In this document: one piece after another, positions 36,436-46,664 of the stretch
How the letters are laid out: every line of letters starts with the position of its first letter
How positions within the stretch are numbered: the stretch's first letter is position 1
Source: Sipunculus nudus
Lineage: Eukaryota; Annelida; Sipuncula; Golfingiida; Sipunculidae
DNA: 64,000 bases
Direction: 5' to 3'
NCBI GenBank assembly: GCA_026874595.1
Contig: JAPPUL010000073.1
Location: 147,973-211,972, forward strand
The notes under the pieces: generated by a model
Told to the model about the DNA's origin: nothing
What the model saw: only the letters and a program-made list of their open reading frames with translations
The model's database searches: none
Translations under genes and position numbers: made by a program

Positions 36436-37059
36436 CTAATAAACCTTAAAAGCTACCCCAAGCATTATATCCACTCCTATAGTTCTAGATTTATCTAAAT
36501 CATAATGAGTGAGTCCAAAATATCCTCTCACCTCACCAACAATTTGAAAAACACTAGTAATAGGAATATAAAATCCTAGTCCATAAATAAGCTCTACAAG
36601 ATCCTTGTTAAGAACAATACTAAGAGGAGCCTTATGATTTAGTAACCGATTATAAGATACACCAAGCCCTGTCCAAAGGTATTTTGTAAAAGGACCTTGC
36701 ATTTTAAGCATAACAGGAACTCCTATATAATGAGCCTCTTCTTTTAAGCCATCCTTACGCTTGGGCCCTCTTCCAATATACATTAAACCAATCTCAACTC
36801 CAACCCCAAGTATAAATATTCCCTCAAACAAGTATGAGAATTCAATAAATCCCCCACCAGTACCAGTAATATAAGGGCTTGAGTCAAGCTCTCTTTTAAA
36901 ACCTGTCAAAGGATCTGCAAAACTAATTCCAGGCAAAATCCAGTTGAAAGTTGCCCCGCCTTTGAGAGAAGTTTTAATCTCAAACTCGGCAAAACTATGA
37001 TTTACCATAAGAAGCACTAATGCAATAGTTAATATTAACAGTTTTCTCATATTGGTCAT
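36436..37059 (-). CDS. Outer-membrane beta-barrel protein
   Basis: 207 residues. Signal peptide (LLILTIALVLLMVNHSFAE) followed by alternating-residue strands rich in glycine and aromatics, e.g. GGGFIEFSYLFEGIFILGVGVEIGLMYIG, and a terminal VAFKVY ending in tyrosine, in keeping with Bam recognition. It resembles small eight-stranded barrels of the OmpX/PorT kind. Function unknown. The 241-base spacer upstream (37060-37300) shows no gene. Confidence 0.75.
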   Translation of the reverse strand: MTNMRKLLILTIALVLLMVNHSFAEFEIKTSLKGGATFNWILPGISFADPLTGFKRELDSSPYITGTGGGFIEFSYLFEGIFILGVGVEIGLMYIGRGPKRKDGLKEEAHYIGVPVMLKMQGPFTKYLWTGLGVSYNRLLNHKAPLSIVLNKDLVELIYGLGFYIPITSVFQIVGEVRGYFGLTHYDLDKSRTIGVDIMLGVAFKVY

Positions 37060-37300
37060 CCTGATTTATAAATAGCAGAGTATGAAAAAATATTCTAATA
37101 AAGCTTTATGGCTCCCCCAATCAGCTTATATCTATAGTAATTACAATTTATTCCATATAACACTCCAAATAGTAGTTCCTACAAATTAATCACCATTATT
37201 CTAAAATGCTACATCACCACTACCACCCCAAATCTATGGCTACAACGCCAACCAAGACCTATTGCACCACCTTAGAATATCTTTCTATTGCAAAACCCTT

Positions 37301-39322
37301 CTATGAAGCAGTAGCTTTAACTCTAACCTTTTGGATAATAAATACTAGTCCCAAGATTAATAGACCAAGCAAATAAAAATAGTATCGTAAATCATGCTCC
37401 ACATTAAATATAGATGCTGTTATACCTGGTTGAAAAAGTATAAAAGAAGCTATTAAGAATAATGGTACATCATACCATTTATTTTTTGTAACATACCATC
37501 CTTGCAATGCACTAGCAAAAGAAAAAGAAGCAATAGCTGCCATAATAAAAATTAAGATGCCTGTTAGCCAACTATCTATACCATAAAGTATTAACTCTGT
37601 ATTAAAAATAAACATAAATGGGATTATAGCTGTTCTTATGTCGTAAATAAATGCTTGTATACCAGTGTGAATAGGATTAGATTCGGCAATGGCTGCCGCT
37701 GTATAAGCTGCTAAGCCAACTGGCGGTGTGTCGTCGGCCAAAATACCAAAATAAAAACAAAATAAATGAGCTGCTATTAACGGTATTTCTACACCGTAAT
37801 CCGAGCCAACACTAGATATTATAGGAGCTGTTATTATTGCCATAACAATATATGTTGCTGTAGTTGGCAGTCCCATTCCAAGTATAAGGCACGCTACTGC
37901 TGTAATTATTAATAGTAATACTATATTTCCTGCTGAAAGCATTATAACTGCATCATTTATAATAGTCCCAATTCCAATACCTACAATCCCAACTATTATG
38001 CCAGCAGATGCAGTAGCTAAGGCAACCGGCGCCATCTTCTTTGATCCCTCAAGCATTCCACTTATAATTATTAAAGAACCTTCCTTAAGGCCTTTAATAA
38101 TAAGCTGTATGTTCGGCTGATGGGCATTCATAAGCTGGTTTACTACTTCTCTAATAAGAATCACAACTATAAGGCACAATATTGACCAAAATACAGCTAC
38201 TTGTGGCGAATGTCTTACAATTATTAGTTCGTAAACCAAAAGACCAAGAGGTATTAAATAATAAAACCCTTCTTTTAAAACTGATATAGTAGCCTGCAGG
38301 TCTTCTTTTAATAAACCGCGCATTCCAAGCTTTAAAGCTTCTAAATGTGTAACGTAAAATAGTGCAAAATATGATGCTAGGGCAGGGATAATAGCTGCTT
38401 TTATTACAGAAATATAACTTACATTGACATACTCGGCAATTATAAAAGCCGCAGCCCCCATAATAGGAGGCATAAGTTGGCCATCTGTACTAGCTGCAAC
38501 CTCTATAGCTGCTGCCTTCTTTGCCGGATAGCCTACCTTCTTCATAAGAGGTATAGTAAATGTTCCAGTAGTAACTATATTTGCAATACTTGACCCTGAT
38601 ACCATGCCTGTAAGCCCACTCGATACTACCGAAGCCTTTGCAGGACCGCCCCTAAACCTCCCAAAAAGTGATAAGGCTAGATCAATAAAAAACTTACCTG
38701 CTCCACCTTTGTCCATAATAGAGCCAAATAATACAAATAAATATACTATTGAGGCTGAAACATCAAGAGGTATTCCATATATACCTTCTGTTGATAATGA
38801 GGTTTGGGATAAATATTTGTTAAAATCAATCCCACTATGACTTAATACGCCAGGTAGATAAGGAGCTAGAAAAGCATATATTGAAAATACTATCGCTATA
38901 ATTGGTAAGGCAGGCCCTACTGCTCGTCTTGTCGCTTCTAGTAATAGTATAACTAATACTAACCCTGCTACTAGATCTAGTGCTAAGGGATCGCTACTTC
39001 GCTTACTAACATCTGGCCAGTCCATTATTATATATAATGCACTAAGGCCCCCAATTATAGCTAAACTATAGTTTATTACCTTCCCTAACTTTGTATCTGT
39101 ACTAGCAAAAAGCTTTGAAGATGTATAGACAAAGATAAATGATATAGCAAAACCAAGGTGTATTGCTCGAATGTATATCTCGTCTACTATAACTACTCTA
39201 TCTATAAGTAGCTGAAAAATAGCCCAGGATAAACCTAGCACAAATAATGTCTTATTACTAAGATAGTCCTTTATAGAAAATGACTTCTCATCATCACCCA
39301 CAGGCCTAGATCTATCTTTCAT
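37301..39322 (-). CDS. TRAP transporter fused DctQ-DctM (4TM/12TM) permease
   Basis: 673 residues. DctQ-like N-terminal helices to ~150, then DctM with SSGLTGMVSGSSIANIVTTGTFTIP, STDGQLMPPIMGAAAFIIAEYVNVS and LGMGLPTTATYIVMAIITAP, ending in ADDTPPVGLAAYTAAAIA. It is the second TAXI-type permease in the window and lies just after its binding protein. Its position downstream of glcD-like and lut genes suggests uptake of lactate or a similar hydroxy acid; that substrate is inferred from context only. Confidence 0.95.
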   Translation of the reverse strand: MKDRSRPVGDDEKSFSIKDYLSNKTLFVLGLSWAIFQLLIDRVVIVDEIYIRAIHLGFAISFIFVYTSSKLFASTDTKLGKVINYSLAIIGGLSALYIIMDWPDVSKRSSDPLALDLVAGLVLVILLLEATRRAVGPALPIIAIVFSIYAFLAPYLPGVLSHSGIDFNKYLSQTSLSTEGIYGIPLDVSASIVYLFVLFGSIMDKGGAGKFFIDLALSLFGRFRGGPAKASVVSSGLTGMVSGSSIANIVTTGTFTIPLMKKVGYPAKKAAAIEVAASTDGQLMPPIMGAAAFIIAEYVNVSYISVIKAAIIPALASYFALFYVTHLEALKLGMRGLLKEDLQATISVLKEGFYYLIPLGLLVYELIIVRHSPQVAVFWSILCLIVVILIREVVNQLMNAHQPNIQLIIKGLKEGSLIIISGMLEGSKKMAPVALATASAGIIVGIVGIGIGTIINDAVIMLSAGNIVLLLIITAVACLILGMGLPTTATYIVMAIITAPIISSVGSDYGVEIPLIAAHLFCFYFGILADDTPPVGLAAYTAAAIAESNPIHTGIQAFIYDIRTAIIPFMFIFNTELILYGIDSWLTGILIFIMAAIASFSFASALQGWYVTKNKWYDVPLFLIASFILFQPGITASIFNVEHDLRYYFYLLGLLILGLVFIIQKVRVKATAS

Positions 39323-39372
39323 TGTATGTCTCTCCTCTTCATTGTTTGACTTGTTTAGCTTAATATAAAGAT

Positions 39373-40359
39373 TTATCTTAGTCTTTTATCTATCTTATCA
39401 AGCAAACCCGCTTCTTTATAATACTTTAACGCTCCCTTGTGTATAGGTGCTGATAAACCTTTAAGCAAGTCTTCCTTCTTCAACAAAGCATAAGATGGAT
39501 GAAAGTTCCTTACCTCGTCAAAATTATCAAAAACCTCCTTGGTAACTATATAGGCAACTTCTTCACTTACACTTGTTGAACTAACTAATGTTGCCCTAAC
39601 GCCTATTGTATTAACATCAGATGTGTTTGAACTATTGGGATACAAGGCCCGCGGTATCGTTGCCTTTGTATAATAAGAATACTTATTTTCCAGCTTATTA
39701 ATAACTGACTCATCAAGTGATACTAGCCTTACCTTTATTCTACCTGATGTTGCCTCCTTTATACTTCCATTCGGATGTCCTACTGTATAGAAAAAAGCGT
39801 CAAGTCTTTCATCTTGTACTAATCTAGAAGAACTTATGGGCTTAACTGCCTTTTCATTTATATCACTTATCGATAATCCTACAATCGATAATAAATCCTC
39901 TACATTCCTTCTGTGCCCTGTTCCAGGCAACCCTATATTGACACGCTTGCCCTTTAAGCCAAGAGCATTTTCTATCCCACTGTCAACAGAGGCTATCAAT
40001 GTTAAAGCTTCTGCATGAAGGGAAAATAAAGACCTTAAATCAGTTTGCTTACCCTTCTTTTCCCAATCGCCAAGTCCGGCATAAGCTAAGTATTGTATGT
40101 CTGACTGCGCAATGCCAAAATCAATCCCGCCAGATAATACTGTGTTGACATTATATACAGAACCGGCTGTTGACTCTGCTGTTGCCTTTATTCCATAATC
40201 GTCTTCTTTTGCATTAACCAATTTACATATATTCTGTCCAACAGGATAGTAAACCCCAGTTTGACCACCAGTACCTATAGTTATAAAGGTACCCTTACTA
40301 CAATTAAACTGTATGAACACCAATATTAAAGAAATAACTAATAAACAATATCTTCCCAT
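39373..40359 (-). CDS. TRAP transporter solute-binding protein, TAXI family
   Basis: 328 residues. Signal peptide LVISLILVFIQFNC; the FNC site would be an unusual lipobox for a proteobacterium but fits the relaxed rules reported for spirochaetes. The mature protein starts ITIGTGGQTGVYYPVGQNICKLV, the TAXI signature, and continues with ESTAGSVYNVNTVLSGGIDFGIAQSD, a variant of the ligand-binding loop. A GGAGG ribosome site precedes the start. It pairs with the fused permease that follows 50 bases later. Confidence 0.92.
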   Translation of the reverse strand: MGRYCLLVISLILVFIQFNCSKGTFITIGTGGQTGVYYPVGQNICKLVNAKEDDYGIKATAESTAGSVYNVNTVLSGGIDFGIAQSDIQYLAYAGLGDWEKKGKQTDLRSLFSLHAEALTLIASVDSGIENALGLKGKRVNIGLPGTGHRRNVEDLLSIVGLSISDINEKAVKPISSSRLVQDERLDAFFYTVGHPNGSIKEATSGRIKVRLVSLDESVINKLENKYSYYTKATIPRALYPNSSNTSDVNTIGVRATLVSSTSVSEEVAYIVTKEVFDNFDEVRNFHPSYALLKKEDLLKGLSAPIHKGALKYYKEAGLLDKIDKRLR

Positions 40360-40665
40360 AATTTTAATCCTCCATTTATTTTTCTTTTTAAAGTATGGTT
40401 TTGTTATATATCGCTTATATAGGAATATATAACAACATCTTAAAGAAAAGTAATATATTTAGGTTAAAAAGAGAAGCTTTTTTTAAGAGTCAAAATAAAG
40501 TTAAAAGATTGTCTCCTAATAAGAAATCACAAGGATAGAATAGAACCTCTTCTTTAGTTATGAAAAACATAAGTTATCAAAAACTACAAGTTAAATGTTG
40601 GTTTAACTAAAGAAACAATAATACAACTTCAAGATGACTGTCCAGCATTATAAAATAGCTATACA
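40360..40665. other. Spacer between glcD-like and TAXI genes
   Basis: No gene is seen. The 80 bases nearest the TAXI start are very A+T-rich and contain TATATA-like elements on the minus strand that may hold its promoter; I cannot pick one with confidence. Confidence 0.4.
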
Positions 40666-43554
40666 TTAGTTAAGTGCATTATATAATATCTCAACTGAAT
40701 GTAGAGCGTTAGCTCCTGTGCCATCTTTAATTTGGCTTCTACAACTAGTTCCATTAGCACATATAACACTAGCGCTATTTGCCGTCCTTACAGTTGGGAA
40801 TAATACTAATTCACCTATCTTCATCGATAACTCATAATGATCTTTCTCATATCCAAAGAATCCTGCCATCCCACAACAGCCAGATGCGATATCTTCTACT
40901 TTATAATTCTCTGGATAGGATAATATGTATTTAACAGACTCAACAGAACCTAATACTTTTTGGTAGCAATGACCATGTAGTAAAATAGTTTTATTTTTGT
41001 TAGAAAATAAACTTTTAGTTATTCGTCCATTACTTGCCTCACGAGCTAGGAACTCGTCTATCATAAATGTATTCTGTGATAAAAGCTTTGCACTATCAAG
41101 AAGTTCTTTATCTACAAGGTCAATATACTCATCTTTAACGGTTAAAACTGCAGATGGTTCAATTCCTACAAGAGGCTCTGAAGAAGATATATAGCTTTTT
41201 AGCATTTTAACATTCTTAATAGCTTTTTTCTTAGCTTTCCTTATAAGCCCATTAGACAATAATGCACGTCCACTATTTATATAATGAGGCTTTATATAAT
41301 AACCTAGCTTATTTAAAACTAAAATAGCCTTAATACCAATATCTACATCAATATAGTTAGTAAACTCATCTACAAAGAGATTTAAAGAACCTGTTTTATT
41401 TGTAAGCGATTTATTAACATTAGCTAAATTCTTTTTAATCCATCTTTCTAGGGTAGTTTTATGTACTTTGGGTATTTCTCTTTTTAAACTAAGTTTTAAC
41501 ATTCCTTTAATCATTCTACTCTTTAAACTATAGTTAAATAGTCTAGGATAAATAGACCCAAGCTTATACATACTTGGCATATATGCTGATAATAATACTC
41601 TAAGTGGGACCTTATTATCATCATAATAATGTTGCAGATACTCAGCTTTTAATTTTGTCATATCAACATTAGACGGACACTCAGCCTTACATCCTTTGCA
41701 AGAAAGACAGTGATCAAGTATTTTGTATACTTCTTTGTTTTTAAAAGAATTTCCGTTATTAAAAGACTCTCTTAAGAGATTAGCTCGGGCTCTGGTTGTA
41801 AAAGCCTCATCTTTACTTGCCATATAACTAGGACACATAATACCGCTAAGCGATTTACGGCATGAGCCCACTCCATTACACTTCTCTATCATCCCAAGCA
41901 TCCCATAAGAACTTGCAAAATCAAATGTTGTATCTACATCATTAACCTTTTTCTCTGGATCATATCTAAGATTAGACGACATTTCAACAGAATCTATTAT
42001 CTTACCTCTATTAAATACATTTAACGGATCCCACGTTTTCTTTATCCTCTTTAGTAAGTTATAATTATGCTCTCCGATAATAAGAGGTATAAACTCACTC
42101 CTTGACCTACCATCTCCATGTTCACCACTAATTGACCCTTTATACTTCTTTACAAGTGTAGCTGCCTCTAAAGCCACTTCCTTAAATATCTTATGGTCTT
42201 TACTGCTTTTTAAGTTAAGAACAGGCCTTAAGTGTAACTCTCCTACAGATATATGAGCATAGTATACACAAGATAAATTATACTTATCTAATATTAACTG
42301 AAACTCCTTAAGATACTCTTCTAATGAGTTGGCACTAACTGCACTATCTTCTATAAATGGAATCGGTTTAGCATCTCCTGGCATATTAGCTAATATCCCA
42401 AGCCCTGCGTTACGCAGATCCCATGCTTTTTGTATATCATTATCAAGCAAGATTGGAAAGTGATAGCCCAAATTAGCTTTTTTCATGTCAGATTCAAGCC
42501 TGTCTCTTATGCTATATAGCTCTTCTTCTGTGTCAGCAATAAATTCTACCATAATGACCGCTTCAGGCTCACCTTTTATAAAAAACCTATTTCTAGCTTG
42601 CTCTATATTATCTTTTGTAAGATCTACTATAGCTTTATCCATAAGCTCAACCGCCTGGGGCTTATGTTCTAATGCTATTAAATTAGCTTTTGCTGCCTCT
42701 ATTATAGAATCCAAATGTACACAAATAAGTCCTACTCGCTTATTCAATATGGGAATTATATTAAGCTTAATCTCGGTTGTAAAAGCTAGCGTCCCTTCTG
42801 AGCCAGTTAATAACTTTGCCATGTTAAATCTAGCACCGCCATCACAAAAAACCTCTGAGCTAGCTAAGACATCTAGGGCATAACCCGTATTGCGTCTTAA
42901 TATCGTCTTATCAGGGTAGCCTTTATTTATTTCATCTCTGTTTTTGGGGTCTGATAATATATCTTTAATATTACTATAAATATTACTTTCTAATGAACTG
43001 CCATTACACTTAGCCTCAAACTCAGCTTTACTTATATAGCCAAACTCAACCTCAGATGTATCACTTAGTATAGTCTTTAAAGATATTATATGATCGCGTG
43101 TAGTACCATATACTAGAGAATGAAGACCAGCAGAATTATTACCTACCATCCCCCCCATCATACACCGATTAGAACTAGATGTCTCAGGTGCAAAGAATAA
43201 CTTATATCGTTTAAGGTAGCTATTAAGCTCATCATATACAACCCCAGGTTCCACTCTAACCCAACCTTCCTCTTTGTTAACTTCAAGTATCTTGTTCATT
43301 AAAGATACGTCAACAATAATCCCAGAACCAACTACCTGCCCCGCTAAAGATGTGCCCGCAGTACGTGGTATTATAGTTAGTTCATGCTCTTTGGCAAAAG
43401 TAATAATCTTTATTATATCTTCTTTACTTTTAGGCAAGCATACCATGCTAGGTACTTCTCTATATACAGATGCATCAGTTGCATAAAGTAATCGTGATGT
43501 CTCATCATTAAGGACTTTACCTTCTAAAGAAGTTTTTAACTCTTCTATATTCAT
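40666..43554 (-). CDS. GlcD-type FAD / Fe-S 2-hydroxyacid dehydrogenase (fused)
   Basis: 962 residues. The FAD-binding PCMH domain at ~1-225 carries IPRTAGTSLAGQVVGSGIIVD; the FAD-oxidase C domain follows with YYAHISVGELHLRPVL and SGEHGDGRSR (catalytic region). A fused Fe-S part (~540-700) has CNGVGSCRKS and CLSCKGCKAECPSNVDM, then two CCG-type domains, the last ending SGCCGMAGFFGYEKDH. This architecture is that of D-lactate/glycolate dehydrogenases that feed electrons to quinones. A candidate promoter lies at 43598-43626. Neighbouring lutABC handles L-lactate, so both isomers may be used. Confidence 0.93.
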   Translation of the reverse strand: MNIEELKTSLEGKVLNDETSRLLYATDASVYREVPSMVCLPKSKEDIIKIITFAKEHELTIIPRTAGTSLAGQVVGSGIIVDVSLMNKILEVNKEEGWVRVEPGVVYDELNSYLKRYKLFFAPETSSSNRCMMGGMVGNNSAGLHSLVYGTTRDHIISLKTILSDTSEVEFGYISKAEFEAKCNGSSLESNIYSNIKDILSDPKNRDEINKGYPDKTILRRNTGYALDVLASSEVFCDGGARFNMAKLLTGSEGTLAFTTEIKLNIIPILNKRVGLICVHLDSIIEAAKANLIALEHKPQAVELMDKAIVDLTKDNIEQARNRFFIKGEPEAVIMVEFIADTEEELYSIRDRLESDMKKANLGYHFPILLDNDIQKAWDLRNAGLGILANMPGDAKPIPFIEDSAVSANSLEEYLKEFQLILDKYNLSCVYYAHISVGELHLRPVLNLKSSKDHKIFKEVALEAATLVKKYKGSISGEHGDGRSRSEFIPLIIGEHNYNLLKRIKKTWDPLNVFNRGKIIDSVEMSSNLRYDPEKKVNDVDTTFDFASSYGMLGMIEKCNGVGSCRKSLSGIMCPSYMASKDEAFTTRARANLLRESFNNGNSFKNKEVYKILDHCLSCKGCKAECPSNVDMTKLKAEYLQHYYDDNKVPLRVLLSAYMPSMYKLGSIYPRLFNYSLKSRMIKGMLKLSLKREIPKVHKTTLERWIKKNLANVNKSLTNKTGSLNLFVDEFTNYIDVDIGIKAILVLNKLGYYIKPHYINSGRALLSNGLIRKAKKKAIKNVKMLKSYISSSEPLVGIEPSAVLTVKDEYIDLVDKELLDSAKLLSQNTFMIDEFLAREASNGRITKSLFSNKNKTILLHGHCYQKVLGSVESVKYILSYPENYKVEDIASGCCGMAGFFGYEKDHYELSMKIGELVLFPTVRTANSASVICANGTSCRSQIKDGTGANALHSVEILYNALN

Positions 43555-43597
43555 ATGTTTTTATATATCCATAATTCTTTTCTATATTTAGATTGAT

Positions 43598-43626
43598 AAT
43601 TTACCTTATATAAACTCCTTAGTCAA
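43598..43626 (-). promoter_or_regulatory. Candidate sigma70-type promoter for the glcD-like gene
   Basis: On the minus strand TTGACT (43626-43621), a 17-base spacer and TAAATT (43603-43598) lie about 45 bases before the start codon. It would give a short leader. Pattern match only. Confidence 0.45.
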
Positions 43627-43717
43627 GGAATAATTCTAATATCTGTTGGAACTTGTTCTATATAGTTGCTATAGTTGCTTAAAGATTAGAATAATAAAGC
43701 TAATATATTAGTGATGG

Positions 43718-44383
43718 TTAATTACTCAATAGAAACACAATTAGCTCTTTTGGGCCATGGACACCGTGAGTTAATACAAATTCTATATCAGCTGTTTTTG
43801 AGGGGCCTGATACTAAAACAATATTTGTAGTATTTGTCCAATCTGCATTTTCTATTGCTTCTAAAAATGTGTTATATATATTTTTACTATCTAAAATAGC
43901 TATGTGTATTGGTGGCACCAATGACATCGATCTTGGCTCTTCTTTTGTAGGGCATATTATAAGAGTGCCTGTATCTGCTATTCCTCCTACTGTAGTAGTT
44001 ATAGAGGCATCTATACTAAATAACTTTTCTTTAAAATTGTTAATATTATCAGGGTAACTAACAAGTTCTATATCGCTTTTGGACATCGCAAGGGATAGCT
44101 TTTTACCAATATCTGTTTTTTCTGAATATAGTAAAGTCTTAATTTTCTTTTTTTGTAGAATGTCTTGTGTGTCTTTAACAATATTGTCATTAGTAGTATC
44201 ATATACCTTTGCATTATGAACGTTTATTAGTAAATCTTTTAGTCTGTCAAGCTTATTATTAAAGACTTTTTTAGTATTAAGGATATTAGAATATAGAGTG
44301 TCATAATCATTATGTTGTAAGACATTATTATTAAATATAGACTTTTTAAGACGTGATAATATATTAACCTTGGCATTACTCAT
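43718..44383 (-). CDS. lutC: Lactate utilization protein C (LUD domain)
   Basis: 221 residues, one LUD domain (residues ~75-220) containing DASITTTVGGIADTGTLII, VPPIHIAIL and VLVSGPSKTADIEFVLTHGVHGPKEL, the family's recurrent C-terminal motif. LutC is part of the LutABC complex that oxidises L-lactate to pyruvate. Its start overlaps the lutB stop by eight bases, so translation is coupled. Last gene of lutABC on this strand. Confidence 0.9.
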   Translation of the reverse strand: MSNAKVNILSRLKKSIFNNNVLQHNDYDTLYSNILNTKKVFNNKLDRLKDLLINVHNAKVYDTTNDNIVKDTQDILQKKKIKTLLYSEKTDIGKKLSLAMSKSDIELVSYPDNINNFKEKLFSIDASITTTVGGIADTGTLIICPTKEEPRSMSLVPPIHIAILDSKNIYNTFLEAIENADWTNTTNIVLVSGPSKTADIEFVLTHGVHGPKELIVFLLSN

Positions 44384-45812
44384 AATCGACTCCTCTTTGC
44401 TTAAGCAGCTTATTAAGCGACTCCTTAGCTAGTTTAGGGGGGACTCTAAACTTATTCCACTCTTTTAGAGGACCAAAGTTAAGCTGCCTTTTATACATTA
44501 TTGGCCTTCCGACACTAAGTAATAGCCTATATATCCTAGGTGATGAGTATAGCATTCGCCATAATTTCCATATAATACCTTCAATTAAGTTTTTTTGACG
44601 TTCATTACTTGCAATATTTGCAATATTTGAACCACGAGGCTTTTCAACAGCTTCATTTCTTAGTTTAATAATAATATCAGCTAAAGGTATCTTAACAGGA
44701 CATACTTCTGAACAAGCGTTACATAAACTTGATGCAGTTGGTAGCTCTCCTGCCTTCTTCATCCCTTCCATCATCGTAGTAAGTATTTTACCAATAGGAC
44801 CAGGATAAACATATCCATAGCCATGCCCGCCTATTGACAAGTATATTGGACAATGATTTAAACAGGCTCCACAACGGATACATAATAATGCTTCTTGGAC
44901 TTCTTTATTAGCATATATCTTACTACGTCCATTATCAAGAATCACTAAATGCACTTCATCTGGCCCATCTTTTTCATTCTCCTTTCTTGGGGAGTTAATC
45001 ATATTAAAATAAGTTGTAATCTTTTGTCCGGTAGCTGATCTTGTAAGCAAGCTAAGAAGTGGTGGCACCTCCTCAAGCTTTTCTACTACTTTTTCTATGC
45101 CCATTATAGCAATATGTACAGGAGGTACGGTTGTACACATCCGTCCATTACCTTCATTCTCTACTAAACAAAGAGTTCCTGTATCTGCAACTGCAAAGTT
45201 TACTCCGCTAAGACCAATTTGTGCCTCACGAAACTTTTTACGAAGTTTTGCTCTTGCTATTTTTGTTAGCTCTTTTATTTCTTCTGTATATTTAGTTCCT
45301 AGTTTTTCCTCAAATAGTTTTGCTATCTGTCTCTTATCTTTGTGAATCGCAGGCACTATTATATGGTAAGGCTTTTCTTTGGCAAGCTGGATTATATATT
45401 CCCCAAGGTCTGTTTCTATACATTCAATCCCATTCTCCTCTAAAAAGTCATTTAAGTGTATCTCCTCTGAGACCATGGACTTACCTTTTACTAGCTTATT
45501 TGCATTATGGGTTCTTATTATATCTAGTATAATATTATTAGCACTATCGGATGTTTGGGCCCAGTGTACTTTTATCCCATTCTTTTGACAATTGCTTTCA
45601 AGCCTTTCAAGTAAATCTGGCAGGTTAGATAAGGCTTTTACCTTTATATAGTTTCCTAAGTTTCTTAAATACTCAAGTTCTTCTTTATCACTAAAAGCTT
45701 CTTTACGGCGTTTAACTATGCTATCCATTGCCAGTCTAAAGTTTTTTCGCCCCTCTCGCCCTTCAAGCTCTTTCTTAACTCTTTTTTTAAACTCACTATT
45801 CTTTTTAGCCAT
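44376..45812 (-). CDS. lutB: Lactate utilization protein B (Fe-S LUD protein)
   Basis: 478 residues. The LUD part (~70-300) has KGKSMVSEEIHLNDFLE and FAVADTGTLCLVENEGNGRM; an Fe-S region has CIRCGACLNHCPIY (4Fe-4S) and CNACSEVCPVKIPL (second cluster) near 310-370, then a DUF3390-like C-terminus. Works with LutA and LutC in L-lactate oxidation. Overlaps lutC and lutA by eight bases on either side, a tight operon. Confidence 0.93.
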   Translation of the reverse strand: MAKKNSEFKKRVKKELEGREGRKNFRLAMDSIVKRRKEAFSDKEELEYLRNLGNYIKVKALSNLPDLLERLESNCQKNGIKVHWAQTSDSANNIILDIIRTHNANKLVKGKSMVSEEIHLNDFLEENGIECIETDLGEYIIQLAKEKPYHIIVPAIHKDKRQIAKLFEEKLGTKYTEEIKELTKIARAKLRKKFREAQIGLSGVNFAVADTGTLCLVENEGNGRMCTTVPPVHIAIMGIEKVVEKLEEVPPLLSLLTRSATGQKITTYFNMINSPRKENEKDGPDEVHLVILDNGRSKIYANKEVQEALLCIRCGACLNHCPIYLSIGGHGYGYVYPGPIGKILTTMMEGMKKAGELPTASSLCNACSEVCPVKIPLADIIIKLRNEAVEKPRGSNIANIASNERQKNLIEGIIWKLWRMLYSSPRIYRLLLSVGRPIMYKRQLNFGPLKEWNKFRVPPKLAKESLNKLLKQRGVDYE

Positions 45813-46563
45813 TAGTTCGCTCCCACAAAAAGGTAGCTATATGTTTTGTTGGTAAATTAATCTCCTGCTTTTTTAAAGCCCCATCTATGTTTAAAAGACA
45901 TCCACTTTCACTGCCAAGAACTACATCAGCTTTCGACTTTAAGGCATTCGTAACTTTATCATTAACCATAACTCCTGATATTTCAGGATGCTTTACAGAA
46001 AAAGTCCCGCCAAAACCACAACATTCATTTTCTTTCTCCATCTCGACTAATTCTACATTCTTTAATTGTCTTAAAAGTCTTTTAGGCTCCTTTCCTATAT
46101 TCATAACTCGCATAGCCTGGCAAGAACTATGCCATACAGCACGTATTGGACTACCTTTGTCTTCTAACTTCACTTTTAAACAATGTACTAGAAACTCGCT
46201 AAGCTCATAAACCCTTGAGGCAAACTCTTTTACTTCTTTTAAATAAGGATCATCTTCAAAAAGCTTTAAAGAATACATCTTTAACATAGAGCCACAAGAG
46301 GCTGAGGGTACAACAACAGGATAGTCTTTATTAAATAGTTTTATTTGTTTCTTTATAACCGCCTTAGCATCACTCCAATATCCTGCATTAAAGGCAGGTT
46401 GGCTACAACATGTTTGACTTTTGGGGTAAATAACCTTTACTGACTCTTTCTCCAGAAGGTTGATTGCTGATAGGCCTGTTTTAGGATATAGTAGATTAAC
46501 AAGGCAGGTACTATAAAAGTATACTGCTTTTGGTTTTTGTGGGTAGCTTCTTTCTATTGGCAT
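45805..46563 (-). CDS. lutA: Lactate utilization protein A (CCG-domain protein)
   Basis: 252 residues with two cysteine-rich CCG domains: FYSTCLVNLLYP ... CCSQPAFNAGY, and WHSSCQAMR ... ECCGFGGTFSVKHPEIS. These bind a cluster in heterodisulfide-reductase-like proteins. LutA is the first gene of lutABC; TAGGAG precedes the ATG. The spacer upstream contains a 40-bp repeat that also follows the neighbouring ankyrin gene. Confidence 0.93.
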   Translation of the reverse strand: MPIERSYPQKPKAVYFYSTCLVNLLYPKTGLSAINLLEKESVKVIYPKSQTCCSQPAFNAGYWSDAKAVIKKQIKLFNKDYPVVVPSASCGSMLKMYSLKLFEDDPYLKEVKEFASRVYELSEFLVHCLKVKLEDKGSPIRAVWHSSCQAMRVMNIGKEPKRLLRQLKNVELVEMEKENECCGFGGTFSVKHPEISGVMVNDKVTNALKSKADVVLGSESGCLLNIDGALKKQEINLPTKHIATFLWERTNG

Positions 46564-46616
46564 AGACTTATTACTCCTATAATAATATACTAATATATTA
46601 TTATTTATTAGCCATA

Positions 46617-46656
46617 TATTAATAAGTCTTGCTAAATCTTAGTAATGGTATTCTAA
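46617..46656 (+). repeat. 40-bp repeat, copy 1 (3' flank of ankyrin pseudogene)
   Basis: A 40-base stretch starting TATTAATAAGTCTTGC is identical to 47595-47634. Each copy lies downstream of one ankyrin gene, so the duplicated unit was the whole gene with its 3' flank. Confidence 0.9.
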
Positions 46657-46664
46657 GAACACTA

